Notes: generated by a model not told the origin, from the letters alone. DNA of 61,135 bases from an uncultured bacterium (GCA_949035555.1 CAROLD010000010.1:1-61135); one strand, 5' to 3'; counted from the first letter of the stretch, positions 51,417 through 61,087 are shown. Numbers and translations: made by a program.

Positions 51417-52115
51417 ATGAATAATAAGATTTTAGTTGTAGATGATGATATTGCAATTAACGAATTAATCAAGGTTAATTTAGAACTTTCCGGGTATAAA
51501 GTTTTGCAGGCATATGAAGGCGTAAAGGCTTTTGCGCTTGCAAAGCAGGAACTTCCGTCATTGATTGTTCTGGATGTCATGATGCCTGAGGTTGATGGAT
51601 TCACTGTTGCAAAACGAATAAGACAGAATGATGAGACAAAAGATATTCCAATAATTATGCTTACTGCTCTTTCTCAATTGAATGATAAAGTAAACGGTTT
51701 TAATATCGGAGTTGATGATTATCTTGTGAAACCTTTTGAAGTCGAAGAATTAATCGTAAGGATACGTGCACTGTTAAAACGAACTATGCAGATACCGGTT
51801 TCTGCCTCAACAAGAGATTTGCTCACCTTAGGTGAAATTACTCTTCTTCCTGAATTATACAGCGTTAAAATCCGTGATAAACAGGTTAAATTAACTCCGA
51901 TTGAATTTGATATTTTTAATTTGCTGTTCCAAAATCATGGCAGTATGGTTTCTTCTTCAAAATTATTAAAAGATATCTGGGGGTACTCGCCTGATGATGA
52001 TATTGAGACAATAAGGGTTCATATCAGGCATTTGAGAGCTAAAATTGATAAAATTTCCGATGGTAAAAAGTATATAGAAACCATTTACGGCGGAGGATAT
52101 AAGTTAAATATTTAA
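51417..52115 (+). CDS. OmpR/PhoB-family response regulator
   Basis: A 232-residue two-component regulator. The receiver domain (1-120) has DDD at 9-11, phospho-acceptor Asp53 (VLDVMMPEVDG), Thr in MLTAL and Lys in VKPFE. The winged-helix DNA-binding domain (about 135-232) contains LTPIEFDIFNLL and DDIETIRVHIRHLRAKID, ending ETIYGGGYKLNI as usual. No histidine kinase lies in the window, so its signal is unknown. A bidirectional terminator follows. Confidence 0.93.
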   Translation: MNNKILVVDDDIAINELIKVNLELSGYKVLQAYEGVKAFALAKQELPSLIVLDVMMPEVDGFTVAKRIRQNDETKDIPIIMLTALSQLNDKVNGFNIGVDDYLVKPFEVEELIVRIRALLKRTMQIPVSASTRDLLTLGEITLLPELYSVKIRDKQVKLTPIEFDIFNLLFQNHGSMVSSSKLLKDIWGYSPDDDIETIRVHIRHLRAKIDKISDGKKYIETIYGGGYKLNI

Positions 52116-52144
52116 AAAATTTTAAGAAATATCTTAAAGATAAT

Positions 52145-52182
52145 AAAAAAGAGACATCTTCTTTTGAAGATGTCTCTTTTTT
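52145..52182. terminator. Bidirectional terminator, response regulator / rpsP
   Basis: A 17-bp perfect hairpin (52145-52161 with 52166-52182, TTTT loop) with A and T runs on the outside, between converging genes. Confidence 0.9.
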
Positions 52183-52198
52183 ATTATCTTTTAATAAA

Positions 52199-52549
52199 CT
52201 ATGCTTCTGCCGGAGCTTCTTCAGCTGCTGCTTTTGCAGCTTCTTCTTCAGCTTGTTTTTTAGCTAAAGCTTTTTTAGAAAGTTTAACTGTTTCTTTTTT
52301 AACATAGTTTAAAGTACCGTCTTCATTGCAATTTTTGATTAAGTATGCAACAGTTTCGGTAGGTTGAGCGCCTTTTGAAATCCATTCAAGAGCTAATGCT
52401 TTATCTAATTTCATAACTTTAGTTTTTGGGTTGTAGTGTCCTAATTCTTGAATTGGACGACCTTCTCTTTTTGTTGTTGAATTGATAACAATAATTCTGT
52501 ATGTAGGGTTTTTCTTAGCGCCTAATCTTTTTAATCTGATTTTTAACAT
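52199..52549 (-). CDS. rpsP: 30S ribosomal protein S16
   Basis: Small-subunit protein. The first 80 residues are standard S16: MLKIRLKRLGAKKNPTYRII, then RPIQELGHYNPKTK and ALEWISKGAQPTETVAYLI. Residues 80-116 add a Lys/Glu/Ala-rich tail (KKQAEEEAAKAAAEEAP), common in longer S16 proteins. The usual rimM-trmD neighbours are absent here. A promoter and a leader hairpin lie upstream. Confidence 0.96.
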   Translation of the reverse strand: MLKIRLKRLGAKKNPTYRIIVINSTTKREGRPIQELGHYNPKTKVMKLDKALALEWISKGAQPTETVAYLIKNCNEDGTLNYVKKETVKLSKKALAKKQAEEEAAKAAAEEAPAEA

Positions 52550-52617
52550 TTTTATTTTCCTTCTTTATTACTTTGTTCTTTCGGTAAATCAACCGCCGCT
52601 TGTTGTCTTACCTCAAT

Positions 52618-52639
52618 CGGGTTAAAGAGGAATTACCCG
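52618..52639 (-). promoter_or_regulatory. Leader hairpin upstream of rpsP
   Basis: CGGGT (52618-52622) and ACCCG (52635-52639) form a short stem in the roughly 95-base rpsP leader, 69 bases upstream of the start. It could be a regulatory element, but the stem is short. Confidence 0.25.
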
Positions 52640-52650
52640 AATTGTATCTT

Positions 52651-52680
52651 TATATAAGCATAAACATGATTAGAGCGCAA
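52651..52680 (-). promoter_or_regulatory. Candidate promoter of rpsP
   Basis: Minus-strand TTGCGC (52680-52675), 18 bp, TATATA (52656-52651), about 100 bases upstream of the start codon. Confidence 0.4.
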
Positions 52681-52807
52681 GTTTTTGTAAAAAAGTATGA
52701 AAAATGTTGATTTATCAAGGTTAATTCTTTTGTACGAGTTGATTTTATTATTTTTTGCGATAAAATTTGATAAGATACATGTAGAGTAAAAGAGAAGGAT
52801 ATTAAAA

Positions 52808-54136
52808 ATGAAATCAACATTAACAAAAGGTGAAGAAAATTTAGTTAGTATCAGTATGGTTATACCTGCAAGTGAAGCATCTTCTGCTTATAACACTGCG
52901 GCTAACCGTATTGCTCAATATATCAATATTGACGGTTTTAGAAAAGGTAAAGCGCCTCGTGCTGTTATTGAAAGACACGTAGGTGTTGACAGAATTCAAC
53001 ATGAAGCTTTGGATTTGTTGCTGCCTAAATATTTAGGTCAAGCTGTTTATGATCACAAATTAGATATCATCACTCAGCCTGCTATCACAAGCTACAAATT
53101 TGAAACAGGTAAAGATTTGGAAATTACTTTTGAAGTTGAGGTAAGACCTGAAGTTACTTTAGGTTCATACAAAGGTTTAGAAGTTAAAGCTGAAATTCCT
53201 TCAGAAGATGATGGTGCATTTGATAAGGCTCTTGAAGGCTTTTTAACACAGCATGCGTCAATGGAATTAGTTTTGGACAGACCTTCTTGCGAAACAGATA
53301 CTGTTGTATTTGATTTTGAAGGCACTTGCAACGGTGAACTTATTCAAGGCGGTTCAGCTAAAGGCTATGCTCTTGATTTGGCTCATTCAAACTTCATTCC
53401 GGGATTTGCTGAACAGTTAGTTGGACACAATATCAAAGAAGAATTTGATATCAACGTAACTTTCCCTGCTGATTACCATGATGAAAAATTAAAAGGGCAA
53501 CCTGCTACATTCGCGATTAAATTAAATGAAATTAAACAAAGAATTTTACCTGAATTGACAGATGAATTCGTTAAAAAATCAAGCAGATTTTCAACTGTTG
53601 ATGAACTAAAAGCTGATATCAAAGATTACATCGAAAAACAACGCGAAAGCCTTAAAAAAACTGCGGCTGAAAATGTTGTATTCCGTTCTGTAATTGAATC
53701 TTCAAGTGTTGACATTCCGCAAAGAATGATTGACAGAGAGGTTGCATCTTTGAAACAGGATTACCAGCAAAGATTGGCATACCAAGGCATTGATTGGAAT
53801 ACATTCATTCAATCTCAAGGAAGCGAAGAAGAATTCACTAAAACTTTAGTTGAAGATGCTGCTGCAAGAATTAAAAATTCTTTAATTATTGACAAAATCT
53901 CTAAAGAAGAAAAAATTTCAGTAGAACAAGCGGATTTCTCTGAAAAATTTTCACAAATGGCTGGTGCTTACGGCGTAGGACCTCAGGATTTAGTAAAACA
54001 ATTCGGTCAAAATCCTGACTTTATTCAGTCTTTATCTCAACAAATCGTTAACGATAAAGTAAGAAACTTCCTAGTTGACAACAACAATGTAGAATACGTT
54101 GAAGTTGAAGCTGAAAAAGAAGCAGTTGAAGCATAA
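52808..54136 (+). CDS. tig: Trigger factor (ribosome-bound chaperone, PPIase)
   Basis: Shields nascent chains at the ribosome exit tunnel. The ribosome-binding signature GFRKGKAP is at 43-50. The PPIase domain (about 165-245) includes DTVVFDFEGTCNGE and EEFDINVTFPADYH. The C-terminal chaperone arms extend to about 425, with an acidic tail. At 442 residues it has the normal length. An AGAAGGA site precedes the ATG. It leads the common tig-clpP-clpX order, with 43 bases to clpP. Confidence 0.95.
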   Translation: MKSTLTKGEENLVSISMVIPASEASSAYNTAANRIAQYINIDGFRKGKAPRAVIERHVGVDRIQHEALDLLLPKYLGQAVYDHKLDIITQPAITSYKFETGKDLEITFEVEVRPEVTLGSYKGLEVKAEIPSEDDGAFDKALEGFLTQHASMELVLDRPSCETDTVVFDFEGTCNGELIQGGSAKGYALDLAHSNFIPGFAEQLVGHNIKEEFDINVTFPADYHDEKLKGQPATFAIKLNEIKQRILPELTDEFVKKSSRFSTVDELKADIKDYIEKQRESLKKTAAENVVFRSVIESSSVDIPQRMIDREVASLKQDYQQRLAYQGIDWNTFIQSQGSEEEFTKTLVEDAAARIKNSLIIDKISKEEKISVEQADFSEKFSQMAGAYGVGPQDLVKQFGQNPDFIQSLSQQIVNDKVRNFLVDNNNVEYVEVEAEKEAVEA

Positions 54137-54179
54137 AAAAATATAAGTATAATATTAAAATAAGAAAGGGAATTAAATC

Positions 54180-54770
54180 ATGAGTTTTGTACCTGTAGTT
54201 GTAGAACAATCAAGCCGCGGCGAAAGATCATTTGACATCTTTTCAAGACTGTTAAGAGAAAGAATTATCTTTTTAGGCACTGCTATTGACGATATGGTAG
54301 CAAATTTGGTTGTAGCACAGTTGTTATTATTAGACAGCGAAAATCCGGAAAAAGATATTATGTTATACATCAATTCTCCGGGCGGAAGCGTAACTGCAGG
54401 TTTCGCAATTTATGATACAATGCAGCACATTAGAGCAGATGTTTCAACAATTTGTTTGGGACAGGCTGCTTCTATGGGTGCATTCCTTCTTTCTTCAGGT
54501 ACTAAAGGTAAAAGAATGGCTCTTCCTCATTCAAGAGTTCTTATTCACCAACCTTTAGGCGGAGCACAAGGTCAGGCTACAGATATTGAAATTCAAGCAG
54601 CAGAAATCATCAGAATTAAAAAATCTCTTAATGAAATTCTTGCTTCCAATACAGGTCAATCAATTAAAAAGATTGAAAAAGATACTGACCGCGACTATAT
54701 CATGACTCCTCAAGAAGCTCTTGAATACGGTATGATTGATAAAGTTATTTCTCGCGACATTATTAAATAA
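54180..54770 (+). CDS. clpP: ATP-dependent Clp protease proteolytic subunit
   Basis: Serine peptidase that forms the double-ring chamber of ClpXP. Catalytic residues are Ser98 (GQAASMGAFLL), His123 (HSRVLIHQPLGG) and Asp172 (DTDRDYIM). The 196-residue length and the opening PVVVEQSSRGERSFDIFSRL are typical. A GAAAGGGA site precedes the ATG. It lies between tig and clpX, with clpX starting 17 bases later. Confidence 0.97.
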   Translation: MSFVPVVVEQSSRGERSFDIFSRLLRERIIFLGTAIDDMVANLVVAQLLLLDSENPEKDIMLYINSPGGSVTAGFAIYDTMQHIRADVSTICLGQAASMGAFLLSSGTKGKRMALPHSRVLIHQPLGGAQGQATDIEIQAAEIIRIKKSLNEILASNTGQSIKKIEKDTDRDYIMTPQEALEYGMIDKVISRDIIK

Positions 54771-54787
54771 TAAATTGGAGATATTAA

Positions 54788-56095
54788 ATGCCAAAGCATG
54801 ATGACGATAAATTAAAATGTTCTTTTTGTGGAAAGACACAGGATCAGGTAAAAAAACTTATTGCAGGTCCTGAAGTCTATATCTGCGATGAGTGTGTTGA
54901 ACTTTGTAACGAAATTCTTGATGAAGAATTCTTTGAAACAAAGGACAAGGACGGCAACGCTGAAGGTGAAACTCCGGAAAAAGCAGAAAAAGCTATTCCG
55001 AAACCGCACGAAATTAAAGAATATTTAGATCAATATATTGTTGGTCAGGATGATGCCAAAAAAGTGTTATCTGTAGCTGTTTATAACCATTATAAACGTC
55101 TTAGACACAACAAAGAAAATAAAAAAGACAGTGTGGAAATTCAAAAATCAAATATTTTGCTTGTAGGCCCGACAGGTTCAGGTAAAACACTGTTAGCCCA
55201 AACTTTAGCAAAAATGCTTGATGTTCCATTTGCTGTAGCTGACGCTACAACCTTGACAGAGGCAGGTTATGTCGGTGATGACGTAGAAAATATTCTTCTT
55301 CGTCTGTACCAGAACGCTGAATTTGACTCTGCTAAAGCTGAACGCGGTATTATTTATATTGATGAAATTGATAAAATTTCAAGAAAATCTGAAAATACAT
55401 CAATCACAAGAGATGTATCAGGTGAAGGAGTTCAACAGGCTCTTCTTAAGATGATTGAAGGTACTGTTGCTCATGTTCCACCTCAAGGCGGAAGAAAACA
55501 TCCTCATCAAGAATTTATTGAAATTGATACAAGCAATATCTTGTTTATCGTCGGCGGAGCATTTGTTGGTTTGGAAAAAATCATAGATGCAAGAGCAGGT
55601 GAAGGAAATTCAGTTGGTTTTGGTGCAAAAGCAGCAATGTCTCAAGCTGAAAAAGAAGCTAATGCTGTTAAAATGCTCAAAAAACTTCAACCTGAAGATT
55701 TGATGAAGTTTGGTTTAATTCCTGAATTCATTGGTCGTGTTCCTGTTTATGCTGTTTTAGACCAGTTAAATGAAAAAACATTAAAAATGATTTTAACTGA
55801 ACCTAAAAATGCGGTTTTAAAACAATATCAGGCATTATTGAAAATGGACGGTGTTGATTTGGAATTTGATCCTGAAGCTGTTGAATTGATTTCTAAAGAA
55901 GCTATCAGAAGAAAAACAGGTGCTCGTGCATTACGTTCAATCGTTGAAGAAATTATGTTAGATGTAATGTATGATGTTCCGACTAAAGAAAATCTTGATA
56001 AATTTGTGGTAACGGCTGATATGGTTAAAAATCGCAAAAATGCAGAAGTTGTGAAACTTCCGACAAAGGAAACTTCAAACGAAATTTCTGCTTAA
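54788..56095 (+). CDS. clpX: ATP-dependent Clp protease ATP-binding subunit
   Basis: AAA+ unfoldase that feeds ClpP. The N-terminal zinc finger has Cys11, Cys14, Cys33 and Cys36. Walker A is GPTGSGKTLLAQ, Walker B is IIYIDEIDKI, the pore loop is EAGYVGDDVEN and the sensor region includes RKTGARALRSIVEE. Residues near 255-265 carry the I-G-F/L loop for ClpP docking, here in a variant form (NSVGFGAK). At 435 residues it has full length. It ends the tig-clpP-clpX run at a terminator. Confidence 0.97.
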   Translation: MPKHDDDKLKCSFCGKTQDQVKKLIAGPEVYICDECVELCNEILDEEFFETKDKDGNAEGETPEKAEKAIPKPHEIKEYLDQYIVGQDDAKKVLSVAVYNHYKRLRHNKENKKDSVEIQKSNILLVGPTGSGKTLLAQTLAKMLDVPFAVADATTLTEAGYVGDDVENILLRLYQNAEFDSAKAERGIIYIDEIDKISRKSENTSITRDVSGEGVQQALLKMIEGTVAHVPPQGGRKHPHQEFIEIDTSNILFIVGGAFVGLEKIIDARAGEGNSVGFGAKAAMSQAEKEANAVKMLKKLQPEDLMKFGLIPEFIGRVPVYAVLDQLNEKTLKMILTEPKNAVLKQYQALLKMDGVDLEFDPEAVELISKEAIRRKTGARALRSIVEEIMLDVMYDVPTKENLDKFVVTADMVKNRKNAEVVKLPTKETSNEISA

Positions 56096-56101
56096 GAAAG
56101 T

Positions 56102-56143
56102 AAAAAAGAGGGCATTCGCAATTTTGCGAATGCCCTCTTTTTT
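56102..56143. terminator. Bidirectional terminator after clpX
   Basis: A 19-bp perfect hairpin (56102-56120 with 56125-56143, loop ATTT) with core GAGGGCATTCGCA. The right arm overlaps the stop codon of the converging DUF4013 gene by two bases. Confidence 0.9.
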
Positions 56144-56883
56144 ATTGATTATTTTTAGCGGCGCCGCGAATGTACATTGCAACGAGTTCACTATTGACTG
56201 TCACGGAGTAAAATGCTATTACCGGAGAACAAAATAATCCCCAAATACTGTGGGTTTTTACTATAAGTCCGGCTATTATTCCTGTTGCTATTGTAAATAG
56301 TAAAAGCAGCCCGTATCCTTTAGGATTATTTTTAAGTAAATTAAAAATTAGTTTAAAGTTAAAATAAGATTTAAATTTAAGATTTGTGGCAAAAGCCGGA
56401 GTTGCCATCAGCATAACTAACCAAAGAATTACACCCAAAATAACAGGGATAATCATATATAAGTTTGAAGGTTGAGATGTTGAAGCATTTGCAAAAGCAG
56501 CTCCAAAATAAATAAAGATACTTATAAGTGATATAATAAAGTAAGGAATACAATAAATAAAACATGCACCGATAGATTTTAAACCTGTTAATACAATATC
56601 TTTAATGCTTGACCATTGAAGCAATTCAGCTTCAGAGTTAATTGTTCTTCTGTTTGCATTAACAATATAATATCCTCCTATAAAAATTGAGCTTATTAAA
56701 GATACTGGAGCTGTAAGAAATAATAATATAAAATAATACGGGGTTATCAAACGGGTGTTGGCTAGCCTGTTTCATAAAATAATTTATAACGAATGACGGA
56801 GTTTCTATCAAAATACCTATAATTATTGGCAGGTACCATTTTTTACCTTTAAACATGTAAGTAAAAGCGTTTAATAAACTCAT
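56142..56883 (-). pseudogene. DUF4013-like membrane protein, frameshifted
   Basis: One gene split over two frames. The 5' part starts at ATG 56883 behind an AGGAGG site (MSLLNAFTYMFKGKKWYLPI). The 3' part continues in another frame from about 56743 to 56142 (YYFILLFLTAPVSLISSIFI and on). The joint lies at a run of four C on the minus strand (56740-56743); with three C the frames join as HPFDNPYYFILLFL. The total of 742 bases is one more than a multiple of three, and the restored product is 246 residues with five or six membrane helices, as in DUF4013 proteins. It could be a true mutation, a phase-variable run, a +1 frameshift site at CCC or a sequencing error. Confidence 0.75.
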
Positions 56884-56987
56884 ATTATCCTCCTTTTTAC
56901 CTATTATATACAATTGTTATAGTCAGGGCAATATTATTGCCAAAACCTCATTTTTATGCGAAAATTTTGTAAAAGGGAGAATTGTGG

Positions 56988-59843
56988 ATGGGAGAGTCAA
57001 AGACTTTAATTTTAATTGATGGACATGCACTGGCATTTCGTCAGTATTACGCGCTTGAACGAACTAATATGCAAACAAAAGACGGCACACCAACTTGGGC
57101 TGTTTATGGCTTTTTTAAGGCAATTTTTGATCTCTTGAAAAATGAAGAGTTATCCCCTGATTCTATCGGTGTTGCGTTTGATGTTTCCCATCATACATTT
57201 AGAACCGAGAAATATGTTGAATACAAGGCTAACAGGGAAGCAATGCCTGATCCTATGAGAATTCAAATGGGACTAATTTATGAAGGGTTAAAGGCTTTTA
57301 ATATCCCTATTTATATAAAAGAGGGTTTTGAGGCTGACGATGTTATCGGAACTATTTCCAAAAGAGCCTGTGAACTCGGACATAAGGTCTATATTTTAAC
57401 AGGAGATCAGGATTCTTTCCAACTTATTCAAAAAAACGGCTGTATTAAAGTTATTATTCCATCTAAGGGTGAGCTTATGGAATATGATTGGGATGCCGTT
57501 TATGAAAAATTGGGAGTTTATCCTAATCAGGTAATTGATTACAAAGCTCTCAGAGGAGATACATCAGATAATATTCCGGGAATTCTCGGTATTGGTGAAA
57601 AAACGGCGGTAAAGCTTCTTTCGGAATTTCACACCGTGGATAATGTTCTTGCTAATGCTGATAAGATTTCCGGTAATGCTATCCGCGAAAAAATTAAAAA
57701 TGGTGTAGAACAGGCAGAATTGAGTAAATATCTTGCTACGATTGTTTGTGATGTTGATATCCCGTTTGATTTTGATAAAACTAATATTGAACTTCCTGAT
57801 ATTGCAGAGGTTACAGAATTTCTTCGTAAGATGCAGTTTTACAGCTTTTTAAAAAATATTGAATTTATCTTAAAGTCTTTTGATAAAAATCAGACCTTAG
57901 ATAACCCTAAAACCTATACTGCAATGCCGTCCGACGTGAATATTACATCTCCAAATGGTCAGCTGGGCTTGTTTGCACAAGCAGTACAATCTGAAGTTAA
58001 CAAAGTAGATATTTGCTGTAATTCAAAAGTTATAACTGACACTACAGATTTTGATGAAATGATAGAAACTCTGAGTCAAAAATCTGTTATTGCTTTTAAT
58101 ATAACTGCTGAGGTAATAAATCCTGTCAACTCATTGATTTACGGGATTACGCTTGCGTATAACGATGATTTTAAATATACAGATAAGTTAAATATAAGTG
58201 ATTCTAATTCTGTAACTACATCATATTATATTCCGCTTAATCATCATATTGATAAGCAAATTCCGTTTGAATATGCAATTTCGGAATTAAAAAATATAAT
58301 GGAAAATGTGCAAATTAAGAAAATTACTCATGATATCAAGCGTGAATATAACATCTTTAGAGCGTTCGGGGTAAATATTGAAGGTACCGTGTTTGATACT
58401 GTTCTTGCAAGTTATATTAAAGATTCAAATGCTTCTGTCGAATTTGATATTCAGTGTATGGAGCGAATAAATCATATTTTGCCAACGATGGTTACCGAAA
58501 ACAAAAAAGCAAAATTTACGGACTTTAGTCTTGACACTGTAAAAATTTATACCTCGGATACAATTTCGAGTCTATTTAAACTTACAGAATATTGGGGCAA
58601 AAATCTAGATAACAAAGAGCATAAAATTCTTGCAGATATAGAAATTCCTCTGGCTCATGTTCTTGCAGATATGGAATTTGCCGGAGTCTCAGTGGATGTG
58701 GATTATTTGAAACATCTAACTGTCAGCTTTGATAATAAATTGTCAAAACTAGAGACTAAAATATATAATCTTGCGGATGAGGGGTTTAATATAAACTCTC
58801 CAAAACAAGTCGCCGCTATATTATTTGATAAGTTGCAGTTAAAATCGCCTAAAAAACGCGGTAAATCTAAAAATTCTACAAGTGCAGAGGTTTTGACTGC
58901 TCTTGCAGAAGAATATGAAATAGCAAGATTATTACTTGAATACCGTAAATATGCGAAGTTGAAATCTACCTATACGGATGCATTGCCGCTGTTGATTGAG
59001 CCGAAAGACAATAGAATTCATACGACATACAATCAGGCAACCACTACAACCGGCAGATTGTCGTCTTCAAATCCAAATTTACAAAATATTCCAATAAGAA
59101 CAGAAGAAGGTAATAAAATTCGTCAGGCTTTTGTTCCAATGGACAAAGAACATTATTTGATATTATCTGCTGATTATTCACAGGTTGAACTTCGACTTTT
59201 GGCTCATGTTTCTGAGGATAAAAATCTTATTGATGCATTTAATTCAGGTATTGATGTTCATACACTTACAGCTTCAAAGGTTTTTGAGGTTCCTATTAAT
59301 GAGGTTACCAAAGAAATGCGTTATAAAGCTAAGGCTGTTAATTTCGGAATTGTTTACGGACAAAGTAAATACGGCTTGGCAAAAGCTCTTAAAATTTCAG
59401 CCGCAGAAGCTGAGAATTTTATTAATAAATACTTTGAAACCTATCCGGGGATAAAAAATTATATGCATAGAATGGTAGAGTTGGTAGAAGAGCAGGGTTA
59501 TGTTGAAACAATTTTTGGCAGAAGGCGTTATCTTCAAACAGAAATAAATAATCCAAATACTATGGTTCGAGAATTTGCAAAACGTGCGGCAATTAATCAT
59601 CCGATGCAGGGTTCGGCATCTGATTTAATTAAACTGGCGATGATTGATTTTTCAAATAAATTGAAAGAACAAAATTTAAATTCTCGTTTAATAATTCAAG
59701 TTCATGATGAACTTGTTGTAGAGGTAGAAAAGTCAGAACTTGAACTAGTAAAAAAACTCATTCTAGAAAGTATGGAGCTAAACCAACCGTTAAGAGTTCC
59801 ACTGTTGGTAGATATTAATGCAGGTGAATCATGGAAAGAATAA
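56988..59843 (+). CDS. polA: DNA polymerase I (proofreading site degenerate)
   Basis: Repair and Okazaki-fragment polymerase, 951 residues from ATG 56988, which has AAAGGGAG 8 bases upstream; a TTG at 56982 is too close to that site. The 5'-3' exonuclease (about 1-290) has LILIDGHALAFRQYYAL, EGFEADDVIGT and LTGDQDSFQLI. The polymerase has motif A SADYSQVELRLLAH, motif B RYKAKAVNFGIVYGQ and motif C VHDELVVEVE, all intact. In the middle exonuclease-like domain the D-x-E of Exo I is replaced by Asn371 and Thr373 (IAFNITAEV), and Exo II and III are also altered, so 3'-5' proofreading is probably lost, as in several other Pol I lineages. Confidence 0.95.
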   Translation: MGESKTLILIDGHALAFRQYYALERTNMQTKDGTPTWAVYGFFKAIFDLLKNEELSPDSIGVAFDVSHHTFRTEKYVEYKANREAMPDPMRIQMGLIYEGLKAFNIPIYIKEGFEADDVIGTISKRACELGHKVYILTGDQDSFQLIQKNGCIKVIIPSKGELMEYDWDAVYEKLGVYPNQVIDYKALRGDTSDNIPGILGIGEKTAVKLLSEFHTVDNVLANADKISGNAIREKIKNGVEQAELSKYLATIVCDVDIPFDFDKTNIELPDIAEVTEFLRKMQFYSFLKNIEFILKSFDKNQTLDNPKTYTAMPSDVNITSPNGQLGLFAQAVQSEVNKVDICCNSKVITDTTDFDEMIETLSQKSVIAFNITAEVINPVNSLIYGITLAYNDDFKYTDKLNISDSNSVTTSYYIPLNHHIDKQIPFEYAISELKNIMENVQIKKITHDIKREYNIFRAFGVNIEGTVFDTVLASYIKDSNASVEFDIQCMERINHILPTMVTENKKAKFTDFSLDTVKIYTSDTISSLFKLTEYWGKNLDNKEHKILADIEIPLAHVLADMEFAGVSVDVDYLKHLTVSFDNKLSKLETKIYNLADEGFNINSPKQVAAILFDKLQLKSPKKRGKSKNSTSAEVLTALAEEYEIARLLLEYRKYAKLKSTYTDALPLLIEPKDNRIHTTYNQATTTTGRLSSSNPNLQNIPIRTEEGNKIRQAFVPMDKEHYLILSADYSQVELRLLAHVSEDKNLIDAFNSGIDVHTLTASKVFEVPINEVTKEMRYKAKAVNFGIVYGQSKYGLAKALKISAAEAENFINKYFETYPGIKNYMHRMVELVEEQGYVETIFGRRRYLQTEINNPNTMVREFAKRAAINHPMQGSASDLIKLAMIDFSNKLKEQNLNSRLIIQVHDELVVEVEKSELELVKKLILESMELNQPLRVPLLVDINAGESWKE

Positions 59844-60250
59844 TTAGATATATTTTAGTTTTATATATACTTTTTGCCCCTATTAGCATAGTTCAGGCTA
59901 CTGAGAATATAAATCTGAGTACGCTTATTACCGCTCAAAATGTTAAGTTTGAAACCTGTACAAAAGTTTTTAATACCGATAATGTTTCTCTCTTGCACCT
60001 TGTAATAGCAGGAATTAATGAAAACAGATTTACTATTGATGAAATACAGTCTAAATCAGGATATGTACTTTTTACTGCGGTGAATAAACAGTTTCTTGCA
60101 ACAGTAACAAATGTGAACACAAATCAAGGAATGCTGAAAATTACTCCTGCGGATAACAATTATTATTTCCAGCCCGGAATTGTTTTAAATATCTTCAAAT
60201 ATATTGAACTTAATCTTAATAAGAAACCTGAAATAGTAAAATTTAATTAA
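59831..60250 (+). CDS. Hypothetical secreted protein
   Basis: A 139-residue protein with a clear signal peptide (MERIIRYILVLYILFAPISI ending near VQA|TE, about 1-23). The mature part has about 115 residues of mixed alpha/beta character (FTIDEIQSKSGYVLFTAVNK, QFLATVTNVNTNQGMLKIT), one Cys and a basic end. No family recognised. It overlaps polA by 13 bases, so it is read from the same transcript, and it overlaps the converging TatD gene by 4 bases. Periplasmic or outer-membrane location is likely; function unknown. Confidence 0.75.
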   Translation: MERIIRYILVLYILFAPISIVQATENINLSTLITAQNVKFETCTKVFNTDNVSLLHLVIAGINENRFTIDEIQSKSGYVLFTAVNKQFLATVTNVNTNQGMLKITPADNNYYFQPGIVLNIFKYIELNLNKKPEIVKFN

Positions 60251-61023
60251 AATTCTACATTGAAAATTTTCATAGCATTCATGGTTGTTGCTTGAGCGAT
60301 TTCTTCTGTTGTTGTCTCTCTAAGTCTTGCAATTTCTTCTGCCACGTACTTAACGTAAAGCGGCTGGTTTTCTTTCCCTCGAAACGGAACAGGTGCAAGG
60401 TAAGGATCATCCGTCTCCAACAAAAGATATTCAATCGGGATATTTGCAGCAACCTCTTTCGCTTTTATTGCATTTTTAAAAGTTACTACACCGCCTAGCG
60501 CAATATAAATACCTTCTTTTATGCATTCTTTTGCAAATTCAAGGCTTCCTGAGAAACAATGTAATATTGCAGTTGAGTTTTTGTTGTACTTTTTCAGTAT
60601 TTCAAGAGTATCTTGATGAGCTTCTCTAGAATGAATATTTAGCGGTAAATTCATCTGGTTTGCAAAATCAATCTGCTTGATAAAAATTTCTTTTTGAAGT
60701 TCTTTTAACGATTTATCCCAGTAATAATCCAATCCTATTTCACCGATACCAATAATTTTTTTGTTTGATTTAATTATTGTCTCCATATTTTGCAGTGTTT
60801 TATCGCTAAATGTTTTTGCTTCCTCTGGGAATACGCCAACATAACCATAGACATCTTCGTATTTTTGTATAAATTTGTCTACATCAAAAATATCTTCTGC
60901 TGTGCTTGCAGGAACAATAGTTATAATATGATTTTCCCTAGCATTATACATAGCTTCGTCAATATTGGTATCTTTGAGCATATTCGCGTGTGAATGCGTG
61001 TTAATAATGTAAATATTTTCCAT
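60247..61023 (-). CDS. TatD-family metal-dependent hydrolase
   Basis: A 258-residue TIM-barrel DNase/hydrolase. Metal ligands are in INTHSHANM (the usual H-x-H), IGEIGLDYYWD (Glu), LNIHSREAHQDT (His), ILHCFSGS (His) and LLETDDPYLAP (Asp), all in order. Members act as 3'-5' exonucleases or peptidase-like hydrolases in DNA repair and quality control; this one resembles the YcfH/YabD branch. It is the last gene of the window, reading toward the polA unit. Confidence 0.92.
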   Translation of the reverse strand: MENIYIINTHSHANMLKDTNIDEAMYNARENHIITIVPASTAEDIFDVDKFIQKYEDVYGYVGVFPEEAKTFSDKTLQNMETIIKSNKKIIGIGEIGLDYYWDKSLKELQKEIFIKQIDFANQMNLPLNIHSREAHQDTLEILKKYNKNSTAILHCFSGSLEFAKECIKEGIYIALGGVVTFKNAIKAKEVAANIPIEYLLLETDDPYLAPVPFRGKENQPLYVKYVAEEIARLRETTTEEIAQATTMNAMKIFNVEF

Positions 61024-61059
61024 ATATTTATTTTATCACAATAAAAAAAATTTAAACAC

Positions 61060-61087
61060 TTGCAAGATTAATAAAATATGTTATAAT
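61060..61087 (+). promoter_or_regulatory. Promoter for a gene beyond the window
   Basis: TTGCAA (61060-61065), 16 bp, TATAAT (61082-61087), divergent from the TatD gene. It probably drives a plus-strand gene that starts past 61135. Confidence 0.45.

Noticed and set aside
56659..56913. Separate 84-residue gene upstream of the DUF4013 frame
   Set aside because: Its sequence continues naturally into the next frame once one C is removed, so it is the 5' part of the same gene.
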